A stretch of 64,000 bases of DNA from Prado023 sp963798745 (GTDB taxonomy: Bacteria; Actinomycetota; Actinomycetes; S36-B12; CAIYMF01). The stretch lies in contig CAWCUF010000003.1 of NCBI GenBank assembly GCA_963798745.1, positions 806,001 through 870,000 of the forward strand, given 5' to 3'. Positions 54,770-63,378 of this stretch are shown one piece after another. Each line of letters begins with the position of its first letter. The stretch's first letter is position 1. The notes below the pieces were generated by a model. It saw only the letters and a list, made by a program, of their open reading frames with translations. It was not told the DNA's origin and searched no databases. A program made the position numbers and the translations under genes.

Positions 54770-54915
54770 TGCTGGCCCGGTCGGACTCCGCCGGGGCGCC
54801 CACAGGTTCACCGACGCGTGCGTGGCCCGCGGGGTCGAGTTCTCGTTCGGTTCCCGATCGACGCCCGGATCCGCCGAGTCGTGGACCTGATCCCCGACCA
54901 GTGCTGGGACCCTTG
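54770..54915 (+). pseudogene. IS1380-family transposase fragment
   Basis: The + strand reads DACVARGVEFSFG and, in the next frame, FPIDARIRRVVDLIPDQCWD. IS1380 transposases have this ARGVEFSFGFPV...VIDLIPKQAW segment. The rest of the gene is gone. Confidence 0.6.
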
Positions 54916-55206
54916 GGTTCCACCGAATACACCCCGCGTTCGCCTGACCCACCGCGCCCCCGCGCCTGACCCGAGGAACCCGCCACACCCCACCCGGCCC
55001 CCACCGGGACACCAACATGCCCACCCAACGAACACACCCCCGAAACGGGCAAAATAGACACTCCCGCCATCCAGTTACCTACCACGTGAAAAGCCGAGGC
55101 TAGTGCTGAGGCTAGTGCGGATCGCTTTGGAACTCGCACCCGGCGGACTATCCGGTTGCTGCGAATCCTTGCGCCTTGATCATCCGAACAGCCAGTATTG
55201 CGTGCC
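54916..55206. other. Intergenic before the glycosyltransferase
   Basis: A Pro/Thr-rich but meaningless stretch followed by lower-GC DNA from about 55080. The direct repeat GAGGCTAGTGC occurs twice at 55096-55116. No gene seen; the promoter of the glycosyltransferase should be here. Confidence 0.4.
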
Positions 55207-56949
55207 ATGCTTCTCCGGTTCCCAGGTGTCAACACGCGAAGGGCCGCAACTGCCAAGAGAATCTCAACGCAGGCAGTCTCCCGCCAGGATGCCGACTACG
55301 AGGGCTACGAGTTCCTGGCTGGACCTGCCGTCGACTCTGGCAATTCAGTCACCTACAGGCGAACGCTCTCACACACTGAACTGGTAACCCTGAGTATTCG
55401 CTTCAGTTGCTACGTGATCTTCGCGGGCACATTCATCGTGCTGCTCGTGGTCCGGACTATTCCGCTCCAGTCCGCACACCTTCATCAAGGGCTGGGCTGG
55501 GCAACGCTACTCGGCATCGTCGCGCTGGAGGGCGTGCGTGTGGCTCAGACGGGTGGTCTGTGTGCCTTGGCGTTTGTTGGCCGCGACCCGGTGCCGTTCA
55601 CTCCTGCTCGCGGGCTCCGAGTCGCCATGCTGACGACAATCGTTCCGTCACGCGAGCCGCTGGACGTCGTCCTCCCGACACTCCACGCGATGCGCCGAAT
55701 CGACGTCGGCTACGCCATCGACGTGTGGCTGCTCGACGAAGGGGATTCCGACGAGGTGCGCGCCTTGTGTGCTGCGAACAACATCAAGCACTTCAGCCGT
55801 CGCGGAGCGGCGGAGTACAACCAGTCGTCAGGCCGATTTCGGGCCCGAACCAAGGCGGGAAACCACAACGCTTGGGCGGATAGACATGGCGACGACTATG
55901 ACATCGTCGCCCAGCTCGATCCTGACCATGTACCGAGCCGCGAGTTTCTGGCTCGCACACTGGGCTATTTCCGGGATTCAAATGTGGCCTTCGTGGTGGC
56001 ACCGCAGGTGTACGGCAACCGGCTCAGCGGCTATGTCCCCCGAGCGGCAGCGTCCCAGGCATTCGTCTTCCATGGAATCGTTCAGCGGGGTGGAAACGCC
56101 ATGGGGACCCCGCTGCTCATCGGCACTAATCACGTCTACCGCATGTCAGCCTGGAGGCAGATCGGCGGCTACCAGGATTCCATCATCGAAGACCATCTAA
56201 CCAGCATGGTTGTTCATGGCACTGAAAACCCGCAGACGGGTCAGCGGTGGAAAGGCGTCTACACCCCCGACATAATCGCAGTCGGGGACGGACCCGAGAC
56301 GTGGACGGACTTCTTCCAGCAACAGGAACGCTGGGCGTCCGGTGTATGGCAGATCGCATTGCGACGACGTGGACAGACGCGAGCTCTCCGTACGCCGCGA
56401 CGTGTTAGGGCGTATTACGCATTCCTCAGGCTGTTCTATCCGTCGATCGGAATCTCGTGGATGGCAGGAGTCGGGATTTGCGTGCTGCAGGTCAGCGGGT
56501 CGAGCCAAGGGGCGCTAGCCTGTGAGCCTTCATTATCGATTTGGTTCTCCTGGCTCGCCTCAATGGTCTCGTGGGTGCTTCTGTTTCGGTGGCTCCGCCG
56601 CTGGAATCTCCATCCGCGGGAGCGCGCCGAGTCGGTGCTGGTGCCATGGATCGCGACCGTACTGGCCGCTCCTGTCTACGCCAAGGCGGCCGTCTCCTCT
56701 GTCTTTCGGCGTGACATCGGCTACGTCGTGACGGGCAAGGGTGACTTGCGCAGCCGGGACTGCTCCAGCACTTTCGCGCCCCATCTCGCTACCGCAGTTC
56801 TGCTGGTGACGGGGTTGGCCGTGGGAGGAGTTGTCGGCGGGCTGGACTTCGCCGCGGTTGCGTGGGCGCTGGCGGTTCTGGCCCCGTGCCTAGCCTTGCC
56901 TGCGGCTTCGCTATGGGTCAGGAGTCCAGTCGCAGCACCTGAAAAGTAG
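55207..56949 (+). CDS. Processive family 2 glycosyltransferase
   Basis: About 580 residues. Two membrane helices (IRFSCYVIFAGTFIVLLVVR; GWATLLGIVALEGVRVAQTG) precede a GT-A catalytic domain: VAMLTTIVPSREPLDVVLPT, nucleotide-binding WLLDEGDSD, metal-binding QLDPDHVPS, base region SIIEDHLTS and the QQERWASG (Q-x-x-RW) motif of processive enzymes such as cellulose and hyaluronan synthases. Four further helices follow. It would make and push out a polysaccharide. GC content is lower than in neighbours, which suggests transfer. The ATG at 55207 is used; a TTG at 55198 is possible. It converges with, and slightly overlaps, the CHAT gene end. Confidence 0.88.
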   Translation: MLLRFPGVNTRRAATAKRISTQAVSRQDADYEGYEFLAGPAVDSGNSVTYRRTLSHTELVTLSIRFSCYVIFAGTFIVLLVVRTIPLQSAHLHQGLGWATLLGIVALEGVRVAQTGGLCALAFVGRDPVPFTPARGLRVAMLTTIVPSREPLDVVLPTLHAMRRIDVGYAIDVWLLDEGDSDEVRALCAANNIKHFSRRGAAEYNQSSGRFRARTKAGNHNAWADRHGDDYDIVAQLDPDHVPSREFLARTLGYFRDSNVAFVVAPQVYGNRLSGYVPRAAASQAFVFHGIVQRGGNAMGTPLLIGTNHVYRMSAWRQIGGYQDSIIEDHLTSMVVHGTENPQTGQRWKGVYTPDIIAVGDGPETWTDFFQQQERWASGVWQIALRRRGQTRALRTPRRVRAYYAFLRLFYPSIGISWMAGVGICVLQVSGSSQGALACEPSLSIWFSWLASMVSWVLLFRWLRRWNLHPRERAESVLVPWIATVLAAPVYAKAAVSSVFRRDIGYVVTGKGDLRSRDCSSTFAPHLATAVLLVTGLAVGGVVGGLDFAAVAWALAVLAPCLALPAASLWVRSPVAAPEK

Positions 56950-59128
56950 TGGATCCATGGCGAACGTCGTTGTAGCCCCCAACGACGTACACACTCTCGT
57001 CGAGAGTCGCGACGGCCAGACCCGCACGCGCGGACGGCAAGACCGGGACGTCGGTCGTGGATTGGGGACACTGTGTCTCGTTGGTGACTCCGGTCCCTGT
57101 GTCCCCGCCCAGGATGCAGGGACCGTACCCATCGATCCATGTGGCCGCTGAGCTGTGCACCGGCGAGATGGGCGCCGATCCACTGATACGGTTCACCTTA
57201 ATCACGTCCACGGCACCGAAGGCCGGGTTGCCGGACTCGGTATCCCTCCCACCGAGCATCCAGGCCGTTCCGAAGCCATCGCTCGCTGCGGAGGTCTTCT
57301 CGCGCGCCACCTGCAGCAGTCCGATCTCCTGCCAGGCGCCCTCCTGGAGGGCGAAGATCTCGTCCGCCGCCGCATGGTCTCTGCCGACTCCACCGGCGTA
57401 TACGACGCGGCTGCCATCCCAGACTGCTGCCCCGGCGAGACGTTCCGCAGGCAGAGGAGCCTCTTCGATCCAGGCCCCGTCCTGCAGCCTGTAGACGCTA
57501 GCAACTGCACCGTCCGACTTCTGGCCGCCGAGGACGAGGAGTCTGTTGTCGGCATTCACAAGGGCTGTGAACGCAAGCGCTTTGGGCAGCGGCGGTCCCG
57601 CGCTCCACGTGCCGAATTCCGGGTCGAAGATGTGCACGGAGTCGAGAAGGCTGCGGTCGCCGTCTGCGGCAACTCCGCCAGCGACCCATATCCTGCCCTG
57701 GTACGAAGCTGCTGCCGCTCCTTCGAGCGCAACTGGCAGGTCAGGCAGGTCTTCCCATGGCGTCGACGGGACTGAGATCAGCACGCGCTCGAGTGCGAGT
57801 GCGCCGGTCCCCACCACGACGAGTGCGGCCACGATGACAGCAGCGTGCCGGAAGGTGCTGGTCTGATCGTGCCACCACCGTCGAATCGACGGGCGTCTTG
57901 GGACCTGGTCTCCCGAGGGAACTTCGCCCTCTGCGACCTGCTCCTTGTCCACGGTGCGGCCGTGAGCAAGGGCCAACTCTGGGCCGTGCGAGCTCCCGTC
58001 TTCGCCACTTGACAGGTCGGACGATTCGCGGTCGACGTCGAAGAGCCGGGTTTCTCGACCGCGCACGGTCAGTGTCGGAGTCATCCACTCGAGGCTGTCG
58101 CCGAGGCCGAGGATGGCAATCCGCCCGCTGCGGACGGCGGCTCCTACTCCGCGACCCGCACTGATGGCCGAGTAGAAGCCGCTACAGAATGCGATGGCTG
58201 CTTTGTCACTTATCTCGAATTGCATTGCCGCCACAGCGTGAACACCCGCGCGCACAAGCGAAGAGGCGACTGCGGCGAACATGTCGGTCGACCCAGTCGC
58301 GGAGGTCTCGCATGCGTTGAGGACGACCAGCCGAGGCATTGGTTTGGCCTCCAGGAATAGGTCGACGAGCGCCTCCGTCCGCACCCGGTGGGCCCTTCCT
58401 TCGTCATTGACGAATGCCAGCACGCCTTCGTCGTGGTCTGTGTCGTAGTAGCCGTGGCCGATGAAATGAACGACGTGCCATTCGCCGTTGAGGAGCGCCT
58501 CCTGAACTGCTTGCCAGGTTGCATTCTCGATCCAGTGAACATCGAACAGGCCCTTTTGGACGGGGCTCTCGAGCGCTCTGTCCAGGTCTTCCCGTTCCTT
58601 CTGGATGTCAAGTAGCGCCAAGCCACGCGGCGACGCAGTGAGGGCAAGTATTCGTAGTGGAAGCTGAACCTTTAGTGGAGGGGGCCGCGTCGGTACAGGC
58701 AGGTACCGTAGTAGTGGCTCGCGTCGGCTCACGTAGCTGTCCGTCGCTCCGTCGTACATCCCCTCCCACGGCAACGCCATCAGGTCAGGGTCGTCGAGAC
58801 GGAGGATCACCCTCAGTTCGTCGCCTCGCTCAGCGGCTACAGCGATGCTTGCGCGGTAGATGTTGCCCAGGGCCTCTGACGAGAACAGCGCTTCGAACAG
58901 CTGCCGCCCAATCTCCCGAACCGTCGCCTCGCTCCGGCTGACGACGCGTCTGCTTGGCACGGACGAAGCCAGTAGCGTCTGTTGGAGTTCCGGCAGTCGA
59001 CGTCGGAGCGACGATGCGTCCAGCTGCAGCGTGGCGCTCGCATTTCCGGCCGGCGATTCGATGACACGCGCCTGGTACTGGTCGGGCACCCCCGCACGCA
59101 CAATATCGAGCTCAAGGATGCTTACCAT
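56918..59128 (-). CDS. CHAT protease with membrane helix and Kelch-like ectodomain
   Basis: A 736-residue protein. Residues 1-125 are a helical/beta start with DLMALPWEGMYD, typical before CHAT domains. The CHAT (caspase-HetF-associated) domain at about 155-345 has the dyad His225 (VVHFIGHGYYD) and Cys273 (LVVLNACETSATG). A charged linker, one membrane helix at 428-448 (AAVIVAALVVVGTGALALER) and then five or six Kelch-like blades (RIWVAGGVAADGDR, RLLVLGGQKSDGAV, RVVYAGGVGRDH, AWMLGGRDTES, SVYVVGGYNDVRHG) follow. The protease would face the cytosol and the propeller the outside. ATG 59128 is chosen because AGGGGG precedes it. Divergent from a Trypco1-like gene, about 100 bases away. Confidence 0.87.
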   Translation of the reverse strand: MVSILELDIVRAGVPDQYQARVIESPAGNASATLQLDASSLRRRLPELQQTLLASSVPSRRVVSRSEATVREIGRQLFEALFSSEALGNIYRASIAVAAERGDELRVILRLDDPDLMALPWEGMYDGATDSYVSRREPLLRYLPVPTRPPPLKVQLPLRILALTASPRGLALLDIQKEREDLDRALESPVQKGLFDVHWIENATWQAVQEALLNGEWHVVHFIGHGYYDTDHDEGVLAFVNDEGRAHRVRTEALVDLFLEAKPMPRLVVLNACETSATGSTDMFAAVASSLVRAGVHAVAAMQFEISDKAAIAFCSGFYSAISAGRGVGAAVRSGRIAILGLGDSLEWMTPTLTVRGRETRLFDVDRESSDLSSGEDGSSHGPELALAHGRTVDKEQVAEGEVPSGDQVPRRPSIRRWWHDQTSTFRHAAVIVAALVVVGTGALALERVLISVPSTPWEDLPDLPVALEGAAAASYQGRIWVAGGVAADGDRSLLDSVHIFDPEFGTWSAGPPLPKALAFTALVNADNRLLVLGGQKSDGAVASVYRLQDGAWIEEAPLPAERLAGAAVWDGSRVVYAGGVGRDHAAADEIFALQEGAWQEIGLLQVAREKTSAASDGFGTAWMLGGRDTESGNPAFGAVDVIKVNRISGSAPISPVHSSAATWIDGYGPCILGGDTGTGVTNETQCPQSTTDVPVLPSARAGLAVATLDESVYVVGGYNDVRHGSTTFQVLRLDS

Positions 59129-59230
59129 CTGACCCCCTGTGGTCATGGCGCGGCTCCAGTGCACAGGCAGTGTAGCCTTCGGCGGACAGCGTGGGAAGCG
59201 GAGAAGTTGCCTTCAGAAACGGAGCGGAAT

Positions 59231-59569
59231 ATGGCGGAGATTGTTGAGTACAGCCTGGCAGACGGGCAGAAGAAGGTCCTTGTTGCTGTCGATCCACCCG
59301 GCGACGCAGGAGTAATCACACGAGGTTGGACGCAAGACCGGGCCGAGCGGGTGGCTGGTCGCACCATTGACACATTCGAAGCGGCATTAGCCAGCATGCG
59401 GCCCGCAGCTGAGGCGCTCCTCCGCTCATTCTCTGAACTTGAATCAACGCCCAAGGAGATCACCGCGGAGTTCGCGATAGGGCTGACGGCGGAGGCAGAT
59501 GCCTATATTGCACAAGTAGGATCCTCGGCCAATTTCAAGGTCACCCTGACTTGGTCACCAAGTGCTTAG
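59231..59569 (+). CDS. Trypco1-like (CU044_2847 family) small protein
   Basis: A 112-residue protein whose pattern matches the trypsin-co-occurring domain 1 family: MAEIVEYSLADGQKKVLVAV, a central helix FEAALASMRPAAEALLRSFS, then PKEITAEFAIGLTAEADAYI and the very typical end ANFKVTLTWSPSA. Family members are repeatedly encoded beside CHAT, caspase-like or trypsin-like proteases in predicted conflict systems; their biochemical role is unknown. The ATG at 59231 has GGAGCGGA before it. It shares a promoter region with the CHAT gene, so the two are probably one functional pair. Confidence 0.82.
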   Translation: MAEIVEYSLADGQKKVLVAVDPPGDAGVITRGWTQDRAERVAGRTIDTFEAALASMRPAAEALLRSFSELESTPKEITAEFAIGLTAEADAYIAQVGSSANFKVTLTWSPSA

Positions 59570-59869
59570 GTGGCCCCTATCTGGCGGCGCCTATGCGCCT
59601 TTCGCAACGCAATGCCGATTGGGCCGTGCGGTGCTTAGCAGAAGCGGCCCACGCCCTTCGACCCCAATACCGGACATTGTCAACGGCCAGTTTGCAGTCC
59701 CCCTGTTGGCCAACTGGAAGTCCCCACGCTTCGCTGGGCCTAGACGGTATGGGTGACCGCTCAGGGTTGCTGAGGGGTTGCGGGCCGGGGCCTCGCTCAC
59801 GCATGTTCGTGGGTTACCGAGCAGGGGCCGCCTGCTCGGCCTATCCGACAGTTGTGGGAAGAGGCCCCG
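59570..59869. other. Leader region of the IS110 element
   Basis: About 300 bases without a gene, before the IS110 transposase. It contains inverted repeats such as TTGGCCAACTGG and GCTCACGCATG...GTGGGTTACC. In IS110-group elements the non-coding DNA upstream of the transposase encodes the bridge RNA; the element boundary is not resolved here. Confidence 0.4.
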
Positions 59870-59976
59870 GTGTTCACTGAGCGTACGAGTGTGGGGCTCG
59901 ACGTGCACGCCCGATCGGTGGCGGCAGCCGCGATCGATGGCGTCACGGGCGAGTTGTTCCAGTCCAAGCTGACCCC

Positions 59977-60219
59977 GTCATACGAGCACATCCGGTCCTG
60001 GGTGGCGGATCTGCCGGGCCCGGTGGCGGTGGCTTACGAGGCCGGGCCGACCGGGTTCGGGTTGTATCGGTCGTTGACGGCGGCCGGGATCCGCTGCGAG
60101 GTGGTGGCCCCGTCGAAGTTGCAGCGCCCGGCTGGTGACCGGGTCAAGACCGACGCCAAGGACGCCCTGCATCTGGCCAGGTTGGTGCGCCTGGATGAGA
60201 TCACCCCGGTGGCCATCCC
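59977..60219. repeat. 243-base target duplication, left copy
   Basis: Identical base for base to 61875-62117. It starts GTCATACGAGCAC and ends GGTGGCCATCCC. It is part of the IS110 transposase gene and abuts the left end of the inserted element. Confidence 0.95.
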
Positions 60220-61874
60220 CTGACTTCCACAGGTGTTCGTGGGTGCTGAGGTGTTGGTGCTGGTCAGGGGCGGATTGGGGGTGTGGTTCGGGGCACTAAT
60301 CGGGCCTGTTCCGGGCCCGTGATTAGGGTTCTGGGGTGTCGCCGCACGTTCGCAAGGTCAAGACCGCCTCCGGGGCGACGGCGGTGCAGATCGTGGACAA
60401 GCGTGGTGGGGTCCGGCGGATCGTGGCTCATCTGGGCTCGGCTCATGACGAGCTCGAACTCGCGGTGCTGATGGCCGCGGCCCGGGAGCGGCTGCAGGCC
60501 GGGCAGTTGGCATTCGACCTGGGCGCGGAGGCCGAGCTGGGCCAGATCGATGCGGTGGTGACCGGGACGGCCAGCCAGGTGCTCTGGGACGTGCTGGGCA
60601 CTGCCTATCAGCGGTTGGGCTTCCACGTGCTGGGTGATGAGGCGTTCCGCACGCTGGTGCTGGCCCGGATCGTCGAGCCGACCTCGAAGGCCGCAGTCGC
60701 CGACCTGCTGGGCGATCTGGGGGTGCCGGCACCACACGAGAACACCCTCTATGCGGCGTTGCGCCGCAGTGCCACCCGTGACTACCGCGACGCCCTGGCT
60801 CGGGCCTGCTGGGAACACTCGGTCCGCGCTGCCGGCGGTGTCGCGGCGTTGGTGCTCTACGACGTGTCCACGCTGCACTTCGAGATCGACGCCGAGGACG
60901 ACCTGCGCCGGGTCGGGATGAGCAAGGAACGACGGGTCGATCCGCAGATCCAGATCGGGCTGCTCGTGGACCCGACCGGGTTCCCGCTGGAGGTGCACTG
61001 CTTCGAGGGCAACAAGGCCGAGACGTTGACCCTGATCCCGACCCTGCGCGCGTTCCAGGACCGCCACCAGATCCGGGACCTGGTCGTCGTGGCCGACGCC
61101 GGGATGCTGTCGGCAGCGAACTTGAACGCGTTGGAGGATGCCGGGTTCGGGTTCATCGTCGGGTCACGGATCAGCAAGGCCCCCTACGACCTGGCTGAGC
61201 ACTTCGAACGCCGCGGGGATCACTTCGCTGACGGGCAGATCCTCGAGTCGGCTCGGGTGATGGGCACCGGTACGGCCGCGAGGTCGCGGCGGATCGTCTA
61301 CCAGTACCGGTTCGAGCGCCGTAAGCGTGACGAGCGGGCGATCAACGCGATGGTCGAGAAGGCCGAGAAGGTCGCCGCCGGCACCCGGCCGCTGCGCAAG
61401 GAACGGTTCGTGGCCGTGCGCGGGGCGGCCAAGGCGGTGGACTGGGCACGAGTGGAACGGGCCCGGCAGCTGGCCGGGTTGAAGGGCTACGTCACCAACA
61501 TCCCGACCACGACCATGACCGGGGCTGCCGTGATCAACGCCTACCACGACCTCTGGCAGGTGGAGAAGTCGTTCCGGATGGCTAAGAGCGACCTGCGCGC
61601 CCGACCGATCTACCACCACAAGCGTGACCCGATCGAGGCCCACCTCACCGTCGTCTTCGCCGCCCTCGCGATCAGCCGTCACCTCCAGGCCCAGACCGGG
61701 GTCTCGATCAAGAAGATCGTGCGGACCCTGCGGCCCCTGCGCACAGTCCAGATCCGCCTCGCGGGCCAGACCATCACCGCCACCCCGATCATCACCCCCG
61801 ACGCCCGAGCGATCCTCGACCAGCTACCCCCGATCACCGCCCCGGGCCTGGGGCACTAAACCTGTGGAAGTCAG
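60220..61874 (+). mobile_element. IS1634/IS1549-type insertion sequence, complete
   Basis: A 1655-base element. Its ends are inverted repeats: CTGACTTCCACAGGT at the left and ACCTGTGGAAGTCAG at the right (15 bases, perfect). It carries one transposase gene and is flanked by the 243-base duplication. All parts look intact, so it is probably young and active. Confidence 0.93.
60336..61859 (+). CDS. IS1634-family DDE transposase
   Basis: A 507-residue transposase. The DDE residues lie in VLYDVSTLHFEID, LVVVADAGMLSAANL and the Y-(2)-R-(3)-E-like block YHDLWQVEKSFRMAKSDLRA with Glu. The N-terminus (RKVKTASGATAVQIVDKRGG, VRRIVAHLGSAHDELEL) is also family-typical. GTG start at 60336. The family (IS1549 of Mycobacterium, IS1634 of Mycoplasma) is known for very long and variable target duplications, exactly as seen here. 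Confidence 0.93.
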   Translation: MSPHVRKVKTASGATAVQIVDKRGGVRRIVAHLGSAHDELELAVLMAAARERLQAGQLAFDLGAEAELGQIDAVVTGTASQVLWDVLGTAYQRLGFHVLGDEAFRTLVLARIVEPTSKAAVADLLGDLGVPAPHENTLYAALRRSATRDYRDALARACWEHSVRAAGGVAALVLYDVSTLHFEIDAEDDLRRVGMSKERRVDPQIQIGLLVDPTGFPLEVHCFEGNKAETLTLIPTLRAFQDRHQIRDLVVVADAGMLSAANLNALEDAGFGFIVGSRISKAPYDLAEHFERRGDHFADGQILESARVMGTGTAARSRRIVYQYRFERRKRDERAINAMVEKAEKVAAGTRPLRKERFVAVRGAAKAVDWARVERARQLAGLKGYVTNIPTTTMTGAAVINAYHDLWQVEKSFRMAKSDLRARPIYHHKRDPIEAHLTVVFAALAISRHLQAQTGVSIKKIVRTLRPLRTVQIRLAGQTITATPIITPDARAILDQLPPITAPGLGH

Positions 61875-62117
61875 GTCATACGAGCACATCCGGTCCTGGG
61901 TGGCGGATCTGCCGGGCCCGGTGGCGGTGGCTTACGAGGCCGGGCCGACCGGGTTCGGGTTGTATCGGTCGTTGACGGCGGCCGGGATCCGCTGCGAGGT
62001 GGTGGCCCCGTCGAAGTTGCAGCGCCCGGCTGGTGACCGGGTCAAGACCGACGCCAAGGACGCCCTGCATCTGGCCAGGTTGGTGCGCCTGGATGAGATC
62101 ACCCCGGTGGCCATCCC
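61875..62117. repeat. 243-base target duplication, right copy
   Basis: Second copy, directly after the right end of the element; the IS110 gene continues from 62118. Confidence 0.95.
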
Positions 62118-62856
62118 GACAGTGGACCAGGAGGCCGCGCGTGACCTGGTCCGGGCCCGGGAGGACGCCCGCGGTGACCTGATGCGCGCCCGACACCGGC
62201 TGTCCAAACTGCTGCTGCGACACGGCATCGTCTACAACGGCGGCGACGCGTGGACCGGCAAGCACGACACCTGGCTGCGCCGGGAGGCGTTGCCGCAACT
62301 GACCTCGAACACGACCCGGCTGGCCTTCGACTCCGACTACGAAGCGGTCCTGGCGGTGAAGGCCCGCCGGGACCGGCTGGACACCGCAATCGAGGAGATG
62401 GCCGCGGACTCGGAGTTCACCCCGGTCGTGCGCCGGCTCGGGTGCCTGCGCGGGGTTGGCACCCTGACCGGGTTCGCATTGGCCGTCGAGATCGGTGACT
62501 GGCACCGCTTCACCGGCGCCAGCATCGGAGCCTTCGTCGGGCTCACCCCGTCCGAGCACTCCTCGGGGAGCTCCCGGAGCCAGGGACCGATCACCAAGAC
62601 CGGCAACGGTCACGCCCGCCGGCTGCTGGTCGAAGCGGCCTGGCACCACCGACCCCGCTACGTGGCCGGCAAGACCATGCGCGACCGGTGGGCGTTGGCA
62701 CCGGCAGCCGCCCGGGCCCGCGGCGACGAGGGCAACCGGCGACTGCACCACCGGTGGGTCACGTTCATCGACCGGCGTAAACGCAACACCGTGGCCAACG
62801 TGGCGATCGCCCGTGAGCTGTCCGGCTGGTGCTGGTCCCTGGCCGTCTTGGACTGA

Positions 62857-63159
62857 ACCCGCCCGACGCGCCCACAGATGTCCGACGGTGCGCCGGGGTG
62901 GTCGCAGCGCGAGGAACGATCCGCGAAACACCTATGAGTAGCCCGATCCGGGCCACGCTCGTCTCTAGACACGCGGTCCCGTTCCTGCCGAACCACCGTC
63001 CTGCGGTAACCAACCCGCGCATATCAGTCTGACCGCGCGTCGCCAACGACACGCTGGCCACCCCGCGCACCGACGGTCAACAAGAAGAAGGCCCCCACCC
63101 GGAAACACAACCCCGGGCGGGGGCCTTCACCTGCCCACTTGACAACAGGCCACTCCATA
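62857..63159. other. Non-coding region after the IS110 gene
   Basis: About 300 bases without a gene. The right end of the IS110 element must lie here but I cannot place it. A strong hairpin is at 63088-63127. Confidence 0.4.
63088..63127 (+). terminator. Strong hairpin downstream of the IS110 element
   Basis: Arms AAGGCCCCC and GGGGGCCTT with a further inner CCCGG/CCGGG pairing. Suitable as a two-way terminator. Confidence 0.75.
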
Positions 63160-63330
63160 TCAGGTGTGATGTCCAGGCAGGTTGTCCAGTCGGCTGATCG
63201 GTGGTTTGCCTCCGATGGCGCTGTGGTGCCGGTCGTGATTGTAGGTGTGGAGCCAGCCGGGTAGGGATTTCTCGGCGGGTGGTCTCGGGTCCGAGCCGCG
63301 AGCGTGGGCTTCGTCAAGGTATCGCAATCC
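63160..63330 (-). pseudogene. C-terminal IS481-type transposase fragment
   Basis: The minus frame reads LRYLDEAHARGSDPRPPAEK, then SLPGWLHTYNHDRHHSAIGG, KPPISRLDNLPGHHT and a stop. This is the end of IS481 transposases (WLH-YNH-R-H-A-GG-PPI-RL). The catalytic core is missing. Confidence 0.75.
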
Positions 63331-63378
63331 CGCAGCACGGGGACCGGCACGCGGCGGCTCGCGGCCAAAGGACGCGGG

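Larger units (their letters stand above)
59870..62856 (+). pseudogene. IS110-family transposase split by an IS1634-type insertion
   Basis: The N-terminal part (VFTERTSVGLDVHARSVAAA, YEAGPTGFGLY, KTDAKDALHLARL: the DEDD residues of the RuvC-like domain) stops at 60219, where another element begins. After the element a 243-base duplicate of the preceding sequence is found and then the rest of the gene: RHGIVYNGGDAWTGKHDTWL, RRLGCLRGVGTLTGFALAVE and GLTPSEHSSGSSRSQGPITK with the Ser of the C-terminal domain. Removing the insertion and one duplicate gives 363 codons in frame, so the gene was intact until recently. Confidence 0.92.

Noticed and set aside
61624..62856. 410-codon open frame joining the end of the IS1634 element to the IS110 gene
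   Set aside because: It crosses the right end of the insertion; the first 80 codons are out of frame with the IS1634 transposase and meaningless.
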